64,000 nucleotides of DNA, taken from Kalaharituber pfeilii (taxonomy: Eukaryota; Ascomycota; Pezizomycetes; Pezizales; Pezizaceae). Shown piece after piece: positions 11,936 through 24,701 of this stretch; position 1 is the stretch's first letter; every line of letters begins with the position of its first letter. The stretch lies in the NCBI GenBank assembly GCA_015179045.1, contig WHUZ01000005.1, forward strand, positions 124,001 through 188,000, given 5' to 3'. The notes under the pieces are model-generated. The model did no database searches and was not told the origin of the DNA. It saw only the letters and a list, made by a program, of their open reading frames with translations. The translations under genes were made by a program, and so were the position numbers.

Positions 11936-12790
11936 ATGCAGCCAGACAAAACCATGATATAGAACTCGAAGTGGAGAGTAAGATCGCGATATATTTCAGA
12001 TGGAAATAGTAAAACGGAAAAAAGAATAAAGTGAAGAAAAGAAACAGAAAGAGAACTCCGGGAAGACGTAACATGATATAGAAATAAGACGATGAATAAA
12101 AAGGCAGGAAACAGATTTAGCATATATGCACACACGGCAAAAACACAGAAGATACCTCAGTAAAAGTTAGAACCAACGATGAGTGATGTGATATGACGAT
12201 GACTGGAAAGAGAAACGGACCAAAATGACGAATAATGGCCGGCCGTAGTGATGAAGAACAATGCACGCTTATTAGGTCAATATGAGGTTGAGCAACACAA
12301 AAAATAAAAGGTAACAGAAGCCCCTTTCGCCAAATTCTTTGAACCGTAATCTCAACGGGAATAGAGGGAAATAGGGCGCAGAAAAAAAGAAAAAGGTAAC
12401 AACGGGTAGAAAAGTCGAGCAAAGCACACTTGCCCAACTACAGCTCCTTACCCTCAAATTGACCTTTGGTCATTTGCCCACTTCAGCAAGTACCGCTGTA
12501 CCGTGATACACGCGATTCTTATGTATGACAACTCCACCTCCCACCAGGAACAAGATCTCAAAAACACCGATACGAAAAGTACCAAGCCGAAACATGAATA
12601 AGAGGAACTGTTAGAAAAACCAAACCAAACCAAATAACACGCTTCAAACAAAGCGCGATGAGAAACGAAAACGAGAATGTTGTACAAAAGCATGAAATGC
12701 ATTCCTTGACTCCCAAGTTATAATGCCGAACAAAAATTCGCCCACCCCTCCCTGGTAGTAATACCTACATTTTTCCATGGCGACGCACAG

Positions 12791-15447
12791 TTATGCCTTT
12801 CGTTTGCCTGAATCAATAGGCTTTTGCCTGGAAACCCATTCCAAGATTGTCTCATAGCATAAGACAAATTGCCTTAAACTCTGGACCATCGATAGCCGTT
12901 GATCCCGAAAGTCGCTGACAACCTGGCAAATGAGATCTTCATCATCCCTGGCAAGCCACTCTGTGTCCTCACTTTCTGCATATGAATCTGTGTCAGATCC
13001 TCCATCACTTGCTGCAGAGGTATTGCCGTATTGCTGATAAAGTTGCTGGCGGCGAAGCATGCCAATTACGGTATCTACAGCACAGAAAGTTCCAGTTCTG
13101 CCACAGCCAGCGCTACAATGGACGATTGCAGGGCGATCAATCGTTGACGGAGGGCCTGTGGGTGATGATAACGACATTAGTGATGGATTTGCGGACTTTT
13201 GATTGCGGGTTGATCTTATCACAGCCTCTGTGTGCTCTATCAAAGCCAAAATATGTGCAGGATGAGCAGGTGCCCCGAAATCCGGCCAAGACGAGTATTG
13301 AAGCTGTGTAATCTCTCTTATCGGATGGAATGGATAATTATCGTGGCATAGGGAGAACCTGCGAACAATTATGTGGGGTATATTTGAATCATGTGACGCA
13401 GGGGTTGGTAGGGCAGAGCCTGTTGTGGATCGTCGCTTCGTGCTGCCCTTTGGGTCCTTCTTCTCCAAAGATACAAGTTCTTCGGATCTCTTGGTAAGCA
13501 CCAGTGGGCCATACCGTTCTTCAGTCCAATATGGATGGCATTTGACTTGCCCCCCCTCAGACTCTGCTGTCAACATTACTATAACTCTTACGTCTTGTTC
13601 CCATACAACACTCCAAAAATCCTTATGCATAACGTTAGTGACATTCAGAATACAGATTTTGACCACAGGTCCAGAGTTGCAGATAAATACCTGGTATGTT
13701 GATGGAAGTGGACCCTGTGTAGCGATATATCGCTTCCGACTTCGAGATGCCTTGATGAAGCTTGCGTTTATGTAGTCGCATGAGTCCTGAGGGAAGTGTT
13801 TTAACTTTACTCGAGCATGATCGTAGGGCCAAATGTTATTGTACCGATTCTTCTGGCCTTTTTCAACGCCCGCAAGCGCATGCCGGTTTGCCTCAGTGGG
13901 ACCTTTTGACGGGTCGTAGTTCACTGAGACATTAAGGGCATTCTGCATGCGCTCCTGTTCTGCTTTTTCAATGGCAAAAAAATCGTTCGGCTACCAATTT
14001 AGCACCCGATTCTGAGGCTATCCGTTTCAACCAAGTAGGCAAATTTGCTCTTCCTTCATGGCTAAGTAATGGAGGTACTGTTATCGGGATTTCACCGACA
14101 CCACCAATCAAGTCCATGTTTTGTCGTATGTTTGCGAAGAAGGGATTACAAACAGATGTCTGGGGAGGAAGCCGACAATTAAATCCACCTATGGCTGTGC
14201 CGCCACCAGGCTTAGGGGCCGCACCAGCTGTTAACGACAAGCTGTTCGGTGAGCTCGGACTTCCAACTTCAGTAGTATCTATCTTGTCTGGATATGCGGC
14301 AGCAAATGCGATAAAACCCCCTCAACGAACGTCAGCATAACCAAACGTTAGAAATACGATCTCTTCTTTTACCTTTAATACAGTATGCGTGACCTGTCCA
14401 CCCTTCTCTAATGAACTTGTTTATGGTATGTACAGCAGCTATAGCATCTCTGCCTGACTGCGAGTCCGCATCGTATACAATAATGTATTTGGAATCTTTC
14501 CAGGTAGCAAATTTGGCTTTGTCTGTGTCATTGGCAAAGGTTTCGGACAATTTTGTGACGTTGAATGATGGCCTCTTGAGCAATGTTGTCGGTATACAAA
14601 GGTGTACTGCGCCCTGTATGCGGGAAACTGAATATTGAGGATATGTTCGTAAATCTAACAGCATGACGTTGCCTTCCTCTTTCTTCAACAATGGTGCAAG
14701 AGCATCTGGAGCAATCATTGCAATATCAAGATCCTTCGAAGCCATTGGTAAGGTGGCTGGTCGAGGATTGTTTTGTTTCCTCTGGAGGGACATTGGAATC
14801 GGTGCAGCAATGCCTGGAAAGGTTAATGCTTGTAATCGTGGAAAGTTATCACTTGAGCGACTGAAGTTCTCAACCTCTATCTGAAACGGCGAGGCCGTGC
14901 GAGGCTTATTAAAGAACTTCAGTGCGGCATAAACAGTGTGGTTTTCGCCCTCTGAACACTCAGTCTCAGGAAATGACAAATGAGAGGGCGAGTATGACGA
15001 AGGCGACGATTGACCTATGCTGCTTTTGCCACCAGAGAGCTCACTGGAAGAGTATCCAGTTTCAGAGGCGTTCGAGAGATTTTGGTGGTGTAAGCTAAAT
15101 GCGAGTGCCTGTGCTTGCTTCTGAAATGGTTCTGGAAGCCCCTCCACTGTCACTGGGCGGGGTGACTTGGCGGCAGTTGATTTTATCGATGACGAAGAAG
15201 GAGACCAATTGTGTTTTGCATGATTTATTGATAAAGTCGATTCGCTTGGATCAATAACCAGCCCGAAATATCCAGCGGCTGGGCTTGCTGTCCCGTTCTG
15301 CTGCTTTAGAGATGGTGTTGAAGGTGGATGAACGGTAGTTAAGGGTGTCGTCGAGGAAGGGATCGGATGGGGGGTTTGTGATCCATGAGCCCTGTTCTGC
15401 GGCTGGGCGTTATAGACTGCTGGCCGTGAGGTGGTAAGGCTTGACAT
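12791..15447 (-). CDS. rhodanese-domain protein tyrosine phosphatase (Pyp1/PTP2/PTP3 type)
   Basis: Phosphotyrosine phosphatase of the fungal group that dephosphorylates stress MAP kinases. Three exons: 15447-14373, 14320-13691 and 13621-12791. Residues 1-240 are Ser/Pro-rich and probably disordered. Residues about 245-380 form a rhodanese domain (VMLLDLRTYPQYSVSRIQGA). Its active-site loop reads YDADSQSG with no Cys, so it is probably a MAPK-docking module rather than an enzyme. The C-terminal half is a classical PTP domain: KNRYNNIWPYDHARVKL, DYINASFI, the WPD loop in SSWPDFGAP, and the signature HCSAGCGRTG with catalytic Cys near residue 737. The second intron (69 nt) is a multiple of three with no stop. 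The frame breaks once at a seven-T run on the coding strand (13976-13982), where six T would keep AERFFAIEKAEQ in frame; the exon sum is one base over. About 844 residues after allowing for that. Confidence 0.9.
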
Positions 15448-16349
15448 CTTTGGATACCTACGTCTGCAGGAACAGCAAAGGATTGAAAAAAAAGAAAGAA
15501 AAAAAAGAGCCACTTAAGTTGCAATAATTGACAAAAGGGATTAACTTGATAGTCAGAGGAGTGCTCTGATTGTGGGTGTCGAGCTCAGCTCTCTCATGGT
15601 CTCTTAGAGTTCAAGCTCGTTGGTGTTGCTGAAAGTGAGACTTAGTTCATAGGAGTGAACAATTGTTGTTGGCTGTCAGGTTGGTGTGTTCGTCGTATGG
15701 AGAGCGTGTTGTCTGCGTGCGTTTGGTATGAGTGCGGAGGGGAGTGATTTGTTATTGAAAGCAATGAGGTGTAAGTGGGTAGCACTTCCAGACTACCTCC
15801 CAGCTGCAGGTTAGAAATAAACAAAGAAGATGACCCGTCGAATACAACAATACAGAAGCACACTAGTCTCGTGCCCAGGAAGCACACCAGTTTTTCCGTA
15901 GAAAACGAGTGGATATTCGTTAGTTGTATGTGTTGTTGAAGGAGGGTTTAGTGCTTTTTCTTTTTTAATTTGTATTTTTTGATTGTTTTGCATCCAACCT
16001 CTTTCCCTGAATTTATTTTTTTCTTTTTCTACCCTTAACCCATGGTCCCCTCCTATCCAAGGGATTTGTTCGGACAACGGCTGGGAGCAACGAACTTGTG
16101 TAGGGCGGTGAAAGTGGGGTAGGGTGTGTTGCAAAGCAACCTTATGTTTCTTGGTACGCTTAATATCTCGGAACGAATTTGGGGGGGAGGCTACCCTGAG
16201 GGGGCGTAGGGGTGTGTGGAGGAAGGGATTGTGTATGCTACGTTAATAGTGGGCTGCAGGTTTGGGACGAACAGGGGCTTGCGGGCGATTCTCGGGTATG
16301 ATACCAAGAGGCGAGAAGCAATTGGTGAAAGGTTGAGGGAGTCAAGCCC

Positions 16350-17234
16350 TATTTCTTAGATCTTTTGAAGCCCCACCAGGAGGGGGGGCGTGGGAGGCGT
16401 TGCTCTGGTGGGAGGGGGGGTGGGGGAGGTGGCAGGAAGTTTGATGGGAAGCAAGGAAGGGGAGGGGCGTTAAGACCGACATCGAGAACAGCCAGTCTCG
16501 TGCCTGTGTGGGTGCGCCGAATTGCGTGCTGGAAGTGGGGGGGAGTGGGAGGCCTTTTGCTGTCCCTTTTATTTTTTTCCCCGTAATTTTCAGTTTCTGA
16601 TTTAGCCTTTCCTGGCTGCCTCGAGATCTTGACAGATGACAAGCAGACTGGACGGATGATGCTGCTGCTGGGTGATGATGATGGTGATGATGATGATGAT
16701 GTTGCTGGGCCGGCACAGCGGGCAGGGATGGGGATGGCGCTGGCGGCCCCGGGCCAGCCCAGCCCAATTGACTGAAATTTGCAGCACCGGGCGGGGGCAG
16801 CGAGGGGGCGCGCCAAGGGCCACGCTGGGGCGGGGGGGGGGAGGGAGGCTGCGGCGCGGGCGTGCCCAGGCCCAACCCAGGCTAGGCCGTGCCACCCGGG
16901 AAACGGAGATGACGGGCGCTGCCTGCCCTGCCCGGACCCTGCGGATTCCCAGCTCCTTCCCATTCTCATTCGCGTCTGCCCGCGTGGACGCAGCGCCCCT
17001 ACAGCGTGCTGTGCAATTGCGATGGCGCGGCGAGTTGGTGATGCGTGTCGGCGCTGCGAGACTGTCGATATAGCATACGCTAGCTACTGCCCAACCAAGC
17101 TGCGCACGCAACAGAACCATTGCCACAGCAGAGGCACAGCCAGTGGCTTCGAATGATCTTAATTAACGATAATGGCCCCCGCCGACCCGTGCCACCAACC
17201 TCAATGACCACTGACCACAGCCAACGGTGCTCTA

Positions 17235-17283
<49 letters not shown>

Positions 17284-17480
17284 AGCTCAATATGGCAGCA
17301 AGGAAATCCTATCCAAATTAGGGAGCCCGGCGACAGGCCCAGTGCCGGCCCTGTGCCCCTCTGTCTGTTCCGAGTCGCACGCCCGCCGGCCAGCCTGATC
17401 GGCCGTGCAGCCCGGCATGGCTAGATCACTGCAGCGAGCCCAGTACCCGCTTCCCCAGCTTCTAGAAGGAAGCCAAGGCT
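16350..17480. other. GC-rich island upstream of the phosphatase gene
   Basis: Strongly GC-rich tract containing CAT/ATG triplet repeats (about 16655-16702), several G and C runs and the C44 run. Open frames of 100-206 codons occur in several frames at once, as expected from few stop codons rather than from coding. It lies 0.9-2 kb upstream of the phosphatase start and may be promoter or leader sequence (inference). Confidence 0.55.
17240..17283. repeat. poly-C run, 44 bases
   Basis: Forty-four consecutive C on the plus strand, the longest G/C homopolymer of the window. Its true length is uncertain, because such runs are hard to sequence. Confidence 0.9.
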
Positions 17481-20400
17481 GTTCTCGTAGTCTTGGTGCC
17501 ATGCCGTGCGCAAACTCTGACCTGCGTACACTCCCACTGCACTCCACAGCGAGACGGACTGATCCTAAGGGAGACAGCCAGATGCCGATTACCCCCCTCC
17601 CCCCTGTCCTCGAGACGACCTCCTCCCAGACTAACTGCCATTGACCTAGTCTGTTTGACCCATTGACCGCTGAATAAAGGCGGCCCCCCCGTTTGGACAT
17701 CGCAAACTGGAACGTATATCTTTCTGTCCAGCTGAAGCTGAGCAAAACCAGCTACCATAATCCTTTGAGCAGTCTATATCATAGTGCGGACAGCAGCCCT
17801 TCTGTCCGCTATGTACCTCATGGCATGCCCGACGCCCTAGTAACGAAGCTTTCTGCTGATGGACTACAGCTTCCTCGCCGCGGGCCAGCTGGGCTGGACG
17901 GAGGCCTAGTAGAAATGATGCCTCGCCTTGCAACCGGAACTAACCCGGTTCTCCCACCCGAGTTCACTCCCTAGAAGGTGACCTGATCTAGGTGTTAACT
18001 ACATAGTATAATTGCTTCGTTGCTTGCAGTTGTGCTCGTCATCCAAGCCTGTCCCCTGTACAGCTCTTGACGTGGGACGTAATGCAGCCTAGCTCCAAGA
18101 AGTAAACATGATACATCTCTTTATTGTTATAGTTGGCATCTTATACTGTTCAAATAGCGATTTATAAGAACCTATAAGCAATTTGTTTCCTGCATGCGCT
18201 TGCAGCTCATTCTCATTCGCCAAACTGCCGTCTACTTATTAAATGGAGCTAACTTCGGGTCGACACGAGGAAAGGAGAAATATTTAATTAGGAAATCCGC
18301 TGGAAAGGGGAGTTACGTTCCAGTATGACGAGGTTTCGCTCAAGGGTATGGGATGAGCCTGACCAGGGACATCACATAGGGGAGATGTTAAAACGTTTTG
18401 AATTTCCAATCAAGTAATTGTCTTAGTGTGGGTGCACGATGACGCAACAGGCGGATTTTGCGAATCCCAGGATAAAAGAATGGTAATCATAAATGAAAGT
18501 CAACGGAAAAAAAAAAAAAAAAAAAAAAGAAGGTAAAAAGTGATCGAAATTTGAAATGAATGTTTCATTAATTTACGTTCTATTTTACTCTGTCCAGTGA
18601 GAGGCCCTATTTCTTGAGATCCCCCTCTGGGGCCACTGTAGGACCAGTCTTTAGCCCCCACGAGACTCAGATCAGGGCATTTTAGAGAAGCTAGGCCAGG
18701 GGTATCGTCGCTCACTGACAACGTCGCTCACAGTTCTGACCCATCTTGGGGAAAATCAGGCAATACCTTTCTCAGAAACAGTTTCATTTTGGCTCAGTCA
18801 TCTATTTGTCTCACTATACATGTATATGTATGTCTTGGCAAGCAACACAGTTTGTCTGACGCGACATTGCAGGAAGTCGAGCACTTTTTAGTATTCAATC
18901 ATACTAAAAGTAGAGAAATCCCGACGACGATATATCCAGTGAGGACACAGCTGGATACCCGAATTCAGGCCGTTTTGTCGCTCGAAGTTCATTGCATTTC
19001 TATGACATCGTGGGTGCTACTGCTGCAGGCTTAAAATCCTCAACTAAGAATAAAGACATATCCATCACCTAACCTGTGAATTTGGGCTAGGCATAGTCTC
19101 GTAATCAGACTTAGTCAGCGGTCACGCTGACTAGGCATACGGTCCGACTTGCTCTCGCAGCTTCCTTGATCCTATGATATCCTTCTATTGCATGCATTTT
19201 ATAGCTCCTAATACCCCGGCAAGCCCATCTAAATCCCCAGACTACCATTCCCTTACCTCTTTCCCATCCCGCCCACCTCACCATGTGTGCTCCCGGTACC
19301 AATACGTAGTACGGAGTATAGCTTTACTAAATCCTTTTCTTACTTGGAGCTCAGTTTAGCTCCTTTGATACTAATACCACCCCAGCACCCATACCAATCT
19401 TCATGCTTCAAGCTTTCAAAAGTTCTTTCTTTCACATTCCGAAGGCGTCGGCTTACCCCTCAAATCCTGATACCCACAACCCAGAAACCTGATATTTAAA
19501 ATCAGCCGTGTATAATAATAATACATTACCTACACACAGAGCTTGCCTCAAATCGTGTGGGCTGCTCCAGCTGTCGTTAGCCAGGTGCGAGTCAAGTACT
19601 AGTTAGGTAAATATGTTCAACAGCCAAAGTAGGTAGCAAACGCTGATGTAGGAGGGATTGAGACATGAAGTAAATTCGTATGGTGGTGATGACATATAGT
19701 CCTCTTTTTGCTCCCTCGCTTTTGAGCACGGCTAAGCTAGCTACATGCTAGCTGGAGCTTCCCATTTCCCTCAGCTTCATCCCGTCAGCGGGGTACCAGA
19801 AGCGCTATGCCTCTTGCCAACATGAGAGTGATTATTGGGATGGCTCTTATCTCTTGAGCATTTGGATTGGAGGCATGCTTTGATCGAAGTTGCTATCCAT
19901 TCCCTGCTCCTTGCCCTGCTCCATACCTCCTTCGGCGCCGCGTTCGATTGCTTCTCTCGCCTCTTAGAAGTAAGGCTTATAAGTCAGCCCGGAGTGACAT
20001 AAACTGACTTTTTCCCACATCATGATCCATATAGTTTTGGGGATTGTTTCAGATGGCATGCAAAGCAGCATACATCCCGCATTTCCTTTTCCTGTACTAC
20101 GGTGAATTGGTGTCTCACCTACCATCGTCAACCTGACTACACCATGTATAATACAATTTACCTCAGGAGATATCCCCATATTGTTATTGGTCGATAAGGC
20201 GACAATTACCCTAAGGACAGATACATGACCACTGCCATCTTGCCATCCTCAGCATCGTCACGAAGTAAAAGAAAATATGTTTTTTTCCTTGTCCCAGCTA
20301 ATACATATATTGTAGTTCAACTACATTGTTCATGAAAGCACTAGCTGTACATATCTTACTTGCCTACCCAACTTTGTTTGTCGCGCTCTTAGGGGGCCTG

Positions 20401-21510
20401 GTCAGGCGAGATCGAACCATTTCTCGCTACTCACAGTGCTTACTGGTGACATAGATTACATCTTGAAGGCGACTGGTGATGATTCGATTCAACAACTACT
20501 GGAGTGTATCGGAGCATTCAATCCTGCAGTGGATGTGGCCAATCTGCTAAGTAATTAAAAGCCGGATCTCAATTTTATAGCGCCATTTCTCCGAAACTGC
20601 ACAAACCCTGATGATATGTACTATCGGCGTTAGTTACATGTTGAGATATTGGCCCACTTCATTCTCACCCCATCTCACCTATCATGATGATCGTCCCGAA
20701 GTTGTATATCTAAGCAGCCAGAAGAAGTTAATATAACAATGAAGAGAGGTCTACCTTGAAGATCGCTTCGGTTGCAGTGAGCTTGAGTTGATTCAGGTAC
20801 GTAACTGTATTTACCCGCTAGCTGAAGACAAATTCAAGGTAACTTGTTATACTTTCCTCTTCAAATCCAACAGCAAACAAGATGGGGGTTATAAACAACT
20901 CACTTTTCAAATTGCTGCAAGAAAGATGTGTGAGCCATTCGTTTGGAGTTCAGTGTTGTCATGACTTAGTTACCTGCTGGATTGATATTGACGAAGTGTC
21001 ACATGCTGCAGGCACTAATCTACTACAAACTTTCCACAACAAGCGATAAAGATCAAATACCATCTTTAAAAGAAGGCAAGATGTTCACAAAAACAGGTTG
21101 AGAACGTGCTGATGCGGAACTATGGTATTTTTGCTCAAGGACGACAACATAATGCAAATACTAACTAATTGTACCACCTATTCCGGATGCGCATCTTCAA
21201 TTCCTTGACAAACAAAAATCAAAACAAAAAAAAAAAGGGACGCGCTCATTGCGTATATTGAAGAACCGATATGAAGGGAAAAAACCTATAATACAATTTG
21301 CATATTTCCCTTTCCACTTCCCACTCGCCCAACCTCTTAACCCATTCTAATTTGATGTATTTTGTTCCCATCACATATTTTCATCGCGATGTGCAATAAA
21401 TTCGTAGACATGCGTAGGTAGCTAGGACACGTGTGTCAGCTTAAAGAGGCTCGTATGTAGGGCGGAGCGGGGCGGATGACAAGGTGGAGTGGGACGAGGG
21501 ACATGAACGG

Positions 21511-21512
<2 letters not shown>

Positions 21513-21543
<31 letters not shown>
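21513..21543. repeat. poly-A run, 31 bases, at NUP93 3' end
   Basis: On the NUP93 coding strand this is a T31 run, seven bases past the stop codon at 21550. It hinders judging whether a further 3' exon exists. Confidence 0.9.
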
Positions 21544-21544
<1 letters not shown>

Positions 21545-21549
21545 ACGTA

Positions 21550-24500
21550 CTAGAAGAACGAAGGAAAGAGGAAAGATCTTACCTTATATTGCACCATCCC
21601 GGCATATATCATAGCACACTTGACACGAGCACGATATTCCTGCAGCTTTTGCATCTTTGTCGCGTCGAGGAACGGGCTATCCTTCAATTTCTTGGCCAAC
21701 TGGTGGCAGCACTCGACGGATAACTTCAGCAGCATGCCCACATTGCGCGCTACCATGTCATGAAGATTTCCAAAATTCTGAGCTGTTTTCCGGATGGCTC
21801 CAACCTCTACTCGTGGCTCCATAGGGATGATATCCAGGCTTTCAATTTGCTATACCGGCACTAGTCAGCTTGGTCCCTATTGGCTCTGGATGGTGAGGGA
21901 TCGACAGCAACTTACCGATAAACAAGCCTCATAGTCTTGAACCAGGTACATCCGCTTCGCCTCTGCAATTTTTAGCAAGACCATCAAGGCCTCGCGATTC
22001 CTTGGAGAGATCTGCCGATACATGTTGGCCATATTCCAGTACAACTGGCCCATATGCTTTCCAAGCTCGGCGGGGTCTTCAAATTCAGTTATTGACTGCT
22101 GTGCATCGGCCTGGTGCTGGCCGCCAGTAGGCTGGGATGTGAGCTGCGTCGGATCTTCAGACGCGATCCAATCACTGATGCTTCGGTTTAGGACCTGGAC
22201 AACTGTATTATAGTCTTCCGCCAAGTGATACAGCAAGACCGCGTCTGACACGCGACCGTCGTCGTCTGCTTGCGCTGCCGCCTGCTCTGTAATTGTGCGT
22301 AGAAACTCCTGCTGATCGGCAATTTTGATGAGTTTCATCCGCTTTTCAATGGCTCCCTTTTCGCGGGTACCGTCTGCCTTCATGTCCCCTAGGAGTTTGG
22401 TGAACTCCCTAGATTCAAGCGCGAGCTCACGAAGTGCCTCATGGCACAGAGTGAGCTGCGTGTGACCATCCGGCGGAGAAAGATCGCCATTCAGACATAT
22501 CATGCATAAATAGTCAACCGCGTCCTCAATGGATGCACTCCTATAGTCTCGAACATATTGTCCAATCATCCTTGCAAAGTTAATTTGATAATCCCCATGC
22601 GAACCGGTAACAACTATACAGTCGATGCGGGTCAGCATTGAACACCCTGCCTATCAAAGAGGCTCTGTGAACTTACGGAGGTTAGAGTCTGCACGCTGTC
22701 CCTGTGAACTAGCAACCCCAAGCAGGCCATAATATGTCAACGCAATGGCAAAGTGGACGGCGTCCACGGATTGGAAGGAGTACAAGTATTGAACCGCCTA
22801 CACAAGTAGCCCGTGTCAGCAAGAGTAATTTGATGATGACACGTATATGCTATTCGGAGAGACTTACATGCTCGAAAAGGCCCGCCATGAGAAGCATCTG
22901 GAAGTACAAGCCTACATTACTGCCTTTGGAGCTGAAATGTTTGGCACCAAACTGAAGTACTGATTTTTGTAGATCGACCAGCTGGAACACCTCATGAGCA
23001 GGCTCCCCTGCCCTTTCAGACTCCCGCGTGAGAACAAGCTGTAGCCACATCCAATCCTCTGCCGTGGGCATCACCTCGGACAGAGACCTCTTTGCCAAAT
23101 CACATCGTCCAATGACCTTGTAAAGCGCTATTCTGAACATATCAACATTTTCGGCATCCCGAAGTGACTGCGTATATTCGACTTGGATGCGGTCTGCAAG
23201 GTTACGCGGGACCCTTCGCTCAGGGTCTTTTGCATATGCACTTATATACAAATGGAAACTCCGATCAACCTTCTGGAAGAACTGGTGATGTTCCTTGACA
23301 TATGCAGCAGCGTCCTGCACTTTACCAGCGCGGATCATGTAAAACACAATCGCCCACACAGGGACATTATCCGGGTTGAGGTCGAAGTGTTTCTCGTTCC
23401 ATGTGTTGGTCGCGGCCTTAACGTTAAAGTACGCTTTGAATTTGTGCGCCAGTGTCGGGATGCCCCCTAGTTTGGCATGCAAGGGATGCTTTTCAATTGT
23501 TTCTTCAACATGCCGTAAGAATAATTTCTCTAAATACTGTCTGGACCCAGATGTGATCATCTTTTTTAGTGGAGCGGCCTCCGGGCTATCCGGTTTCACG
23601 TTCATATGTAATTTAGCGAAATGTCGTTCTCGTGGGCCATTGTCGAAGGGATTGCCTTCCGGATCCTCGCCAGTGATGTGTTGGAGCATTCTCCAGGAAT
23701 CTCTAAGCTGTACTGTCAACTGTAGAAGGGAGGTCAGCTATGCATGAATGATCGAATTTAGGATAGATCCAAACGTACAACATCGCCTCCAGAGTTTGAG
23801 GTTACATCCTCCAATTGCTTCAAAATAGGAAATGGAGATCCAGCCACCCGTGCCTCGTTTAGCTTCCTCAAAATCCCCGCGTAATTCTGTTGTCGAATTT
23901 GTACAGGTCGTGAAGTCGTCAACTGTCTTGATGGGTCCACATCCGCAAACAGCCCTCCAGCTGCAGCCTGCACTGGCTTTCCAAGAACGCTGCTTCCAAC
24001 AGCCCGAGCCCATATACTGCCCGTACCAAATGTGCTTCCTTTCCCAGCCTTTGCTCCATGGATTGACCGACCAAATGTCGAGGCGCTGAATACATTAGCT
24101 CCTTCTCCATCTGCTCCTTCCAACTTTGGATATAATCCGAAATGCTCGAATATCCTAGCCTTCTGCTTATCCCATTCCATTGTGACGTTCTTTGCTACGA
24201 AGGCGTCAAAGTCTCGTGAGGTTCGTTGCATTCCATCTTCGATTGATGACAGGATATTTTGCTCTTTGCGTGAATTGAGGTACGACTGAGAGTTCAAATG
24301 TCAGTACAGGCATTTTAGGTAGCGACAGGAAAGAGTGACCTCAATGTCTGTATCGACGGGGGGTGGAGCTGCCTCATAAGGAGCTTGTGTGTCGAAAGCT
24401 TCCAAGTGCCGCAGGGCTTCTTCTGCATTGACACCACCAGCCGCAAGAAGATAATGGCTATGTCCGGAACGTTAGCGATACAGGAATATAACCACATGTA

Positions 24501-24701
24501 GACTCAAAAAGGCTCGTACGCTCTCGTATCTTTCCGTGCCCCAGGACGTGACTTTTTTAGTTCTTTCGCACGGCGCTCAATCTCCCCAAGTCCAAGCTGG
24601 ATTGGTGGTAAATCTGCAGCATCAGTGTTCTCTCTAAGCTTGCGAGATTGCTCCAGGAGGGAGGCAAAGTACGAATGCGTTGACGGGTCTGATGCTGACA
24701 T
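21550..24701 (-). CDS. NIC96: nucleoporin Nic96/NUP93
   Basis: Scaffold nucleoporin of the inner ring of the nuclear pore complex. Seven exons join in frame without any break: 24701-24520, 24457-24340, 24285-23779, 23719-22868, 22797-22677, 22613-21916 and 21849-21550. Introns are 54-70 nt. The product is about 925 residues, close to the family's usual size. The N-terminus (STHSYFASLLEQSRKLRE) and the following SYLNSRKEQNILSSIEDGMQRTSRDFDAFV carry the adaptor-type helices. The rest is the alpha-solenoid of Nic96 (NPDNVPVWAIVFYMIRAG, FEHAVQYLYSF, HGDYQINFARMIGQYV, CLSQIESLDIIPM). The C-terminus is unclear: after GMVQYK a good donor (GTAAGA, first base 21582) is present. Reading straight through adds only ten residues (VRSFLFPSFF) to a stop at 21550. 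Relatives usually continue with a final helix, so a short exon beyond the A31 run is possible. Confidence 0.9.

Larger units (their letters stand above)
9794..12790. other. intergenic, convergent 3' ends of EMC10-like and phosphatase genes
   Basis: Three kb between two converging genes. It includes a 16-base C run (about 11319-11334), a 29-base A run (11713-11741) and a degenerate ATGGTAT-type repeat (about 11815-11935). The AT-rich part next to 12790 is probably the phosphatase 3' UTR. A stretch around 10480-10755 has short coding-like frames on the plus strand but no start or domain I can defend. No RNA gene recognised. Confidence 0.5.
15448..21549. other. intergenic, phosphatase upstream to NUP93 3' side
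   Basis: Six kb without a gene I can support. 15448-16340 is probably 5' UTR and promoter of the phosphatase. 16350-17480 is a GC-rich island with many overlapping frames on both strands and a 44-base C run. 18000-21500 is AT-richer, with a 22-base A run at 18507-18528 and a 31-base A run at 21513-21543. I see no recognisable domain, RNA gene or transposon. Confidence 0.5.

Noticed and set aside
16342..17933. ORFs up to 206 codons, including His- and Pro-rich ones
   Set aside because: GC-rich island with triplet and C44 repeats; the His and Pro runs are translations of simple repeats.
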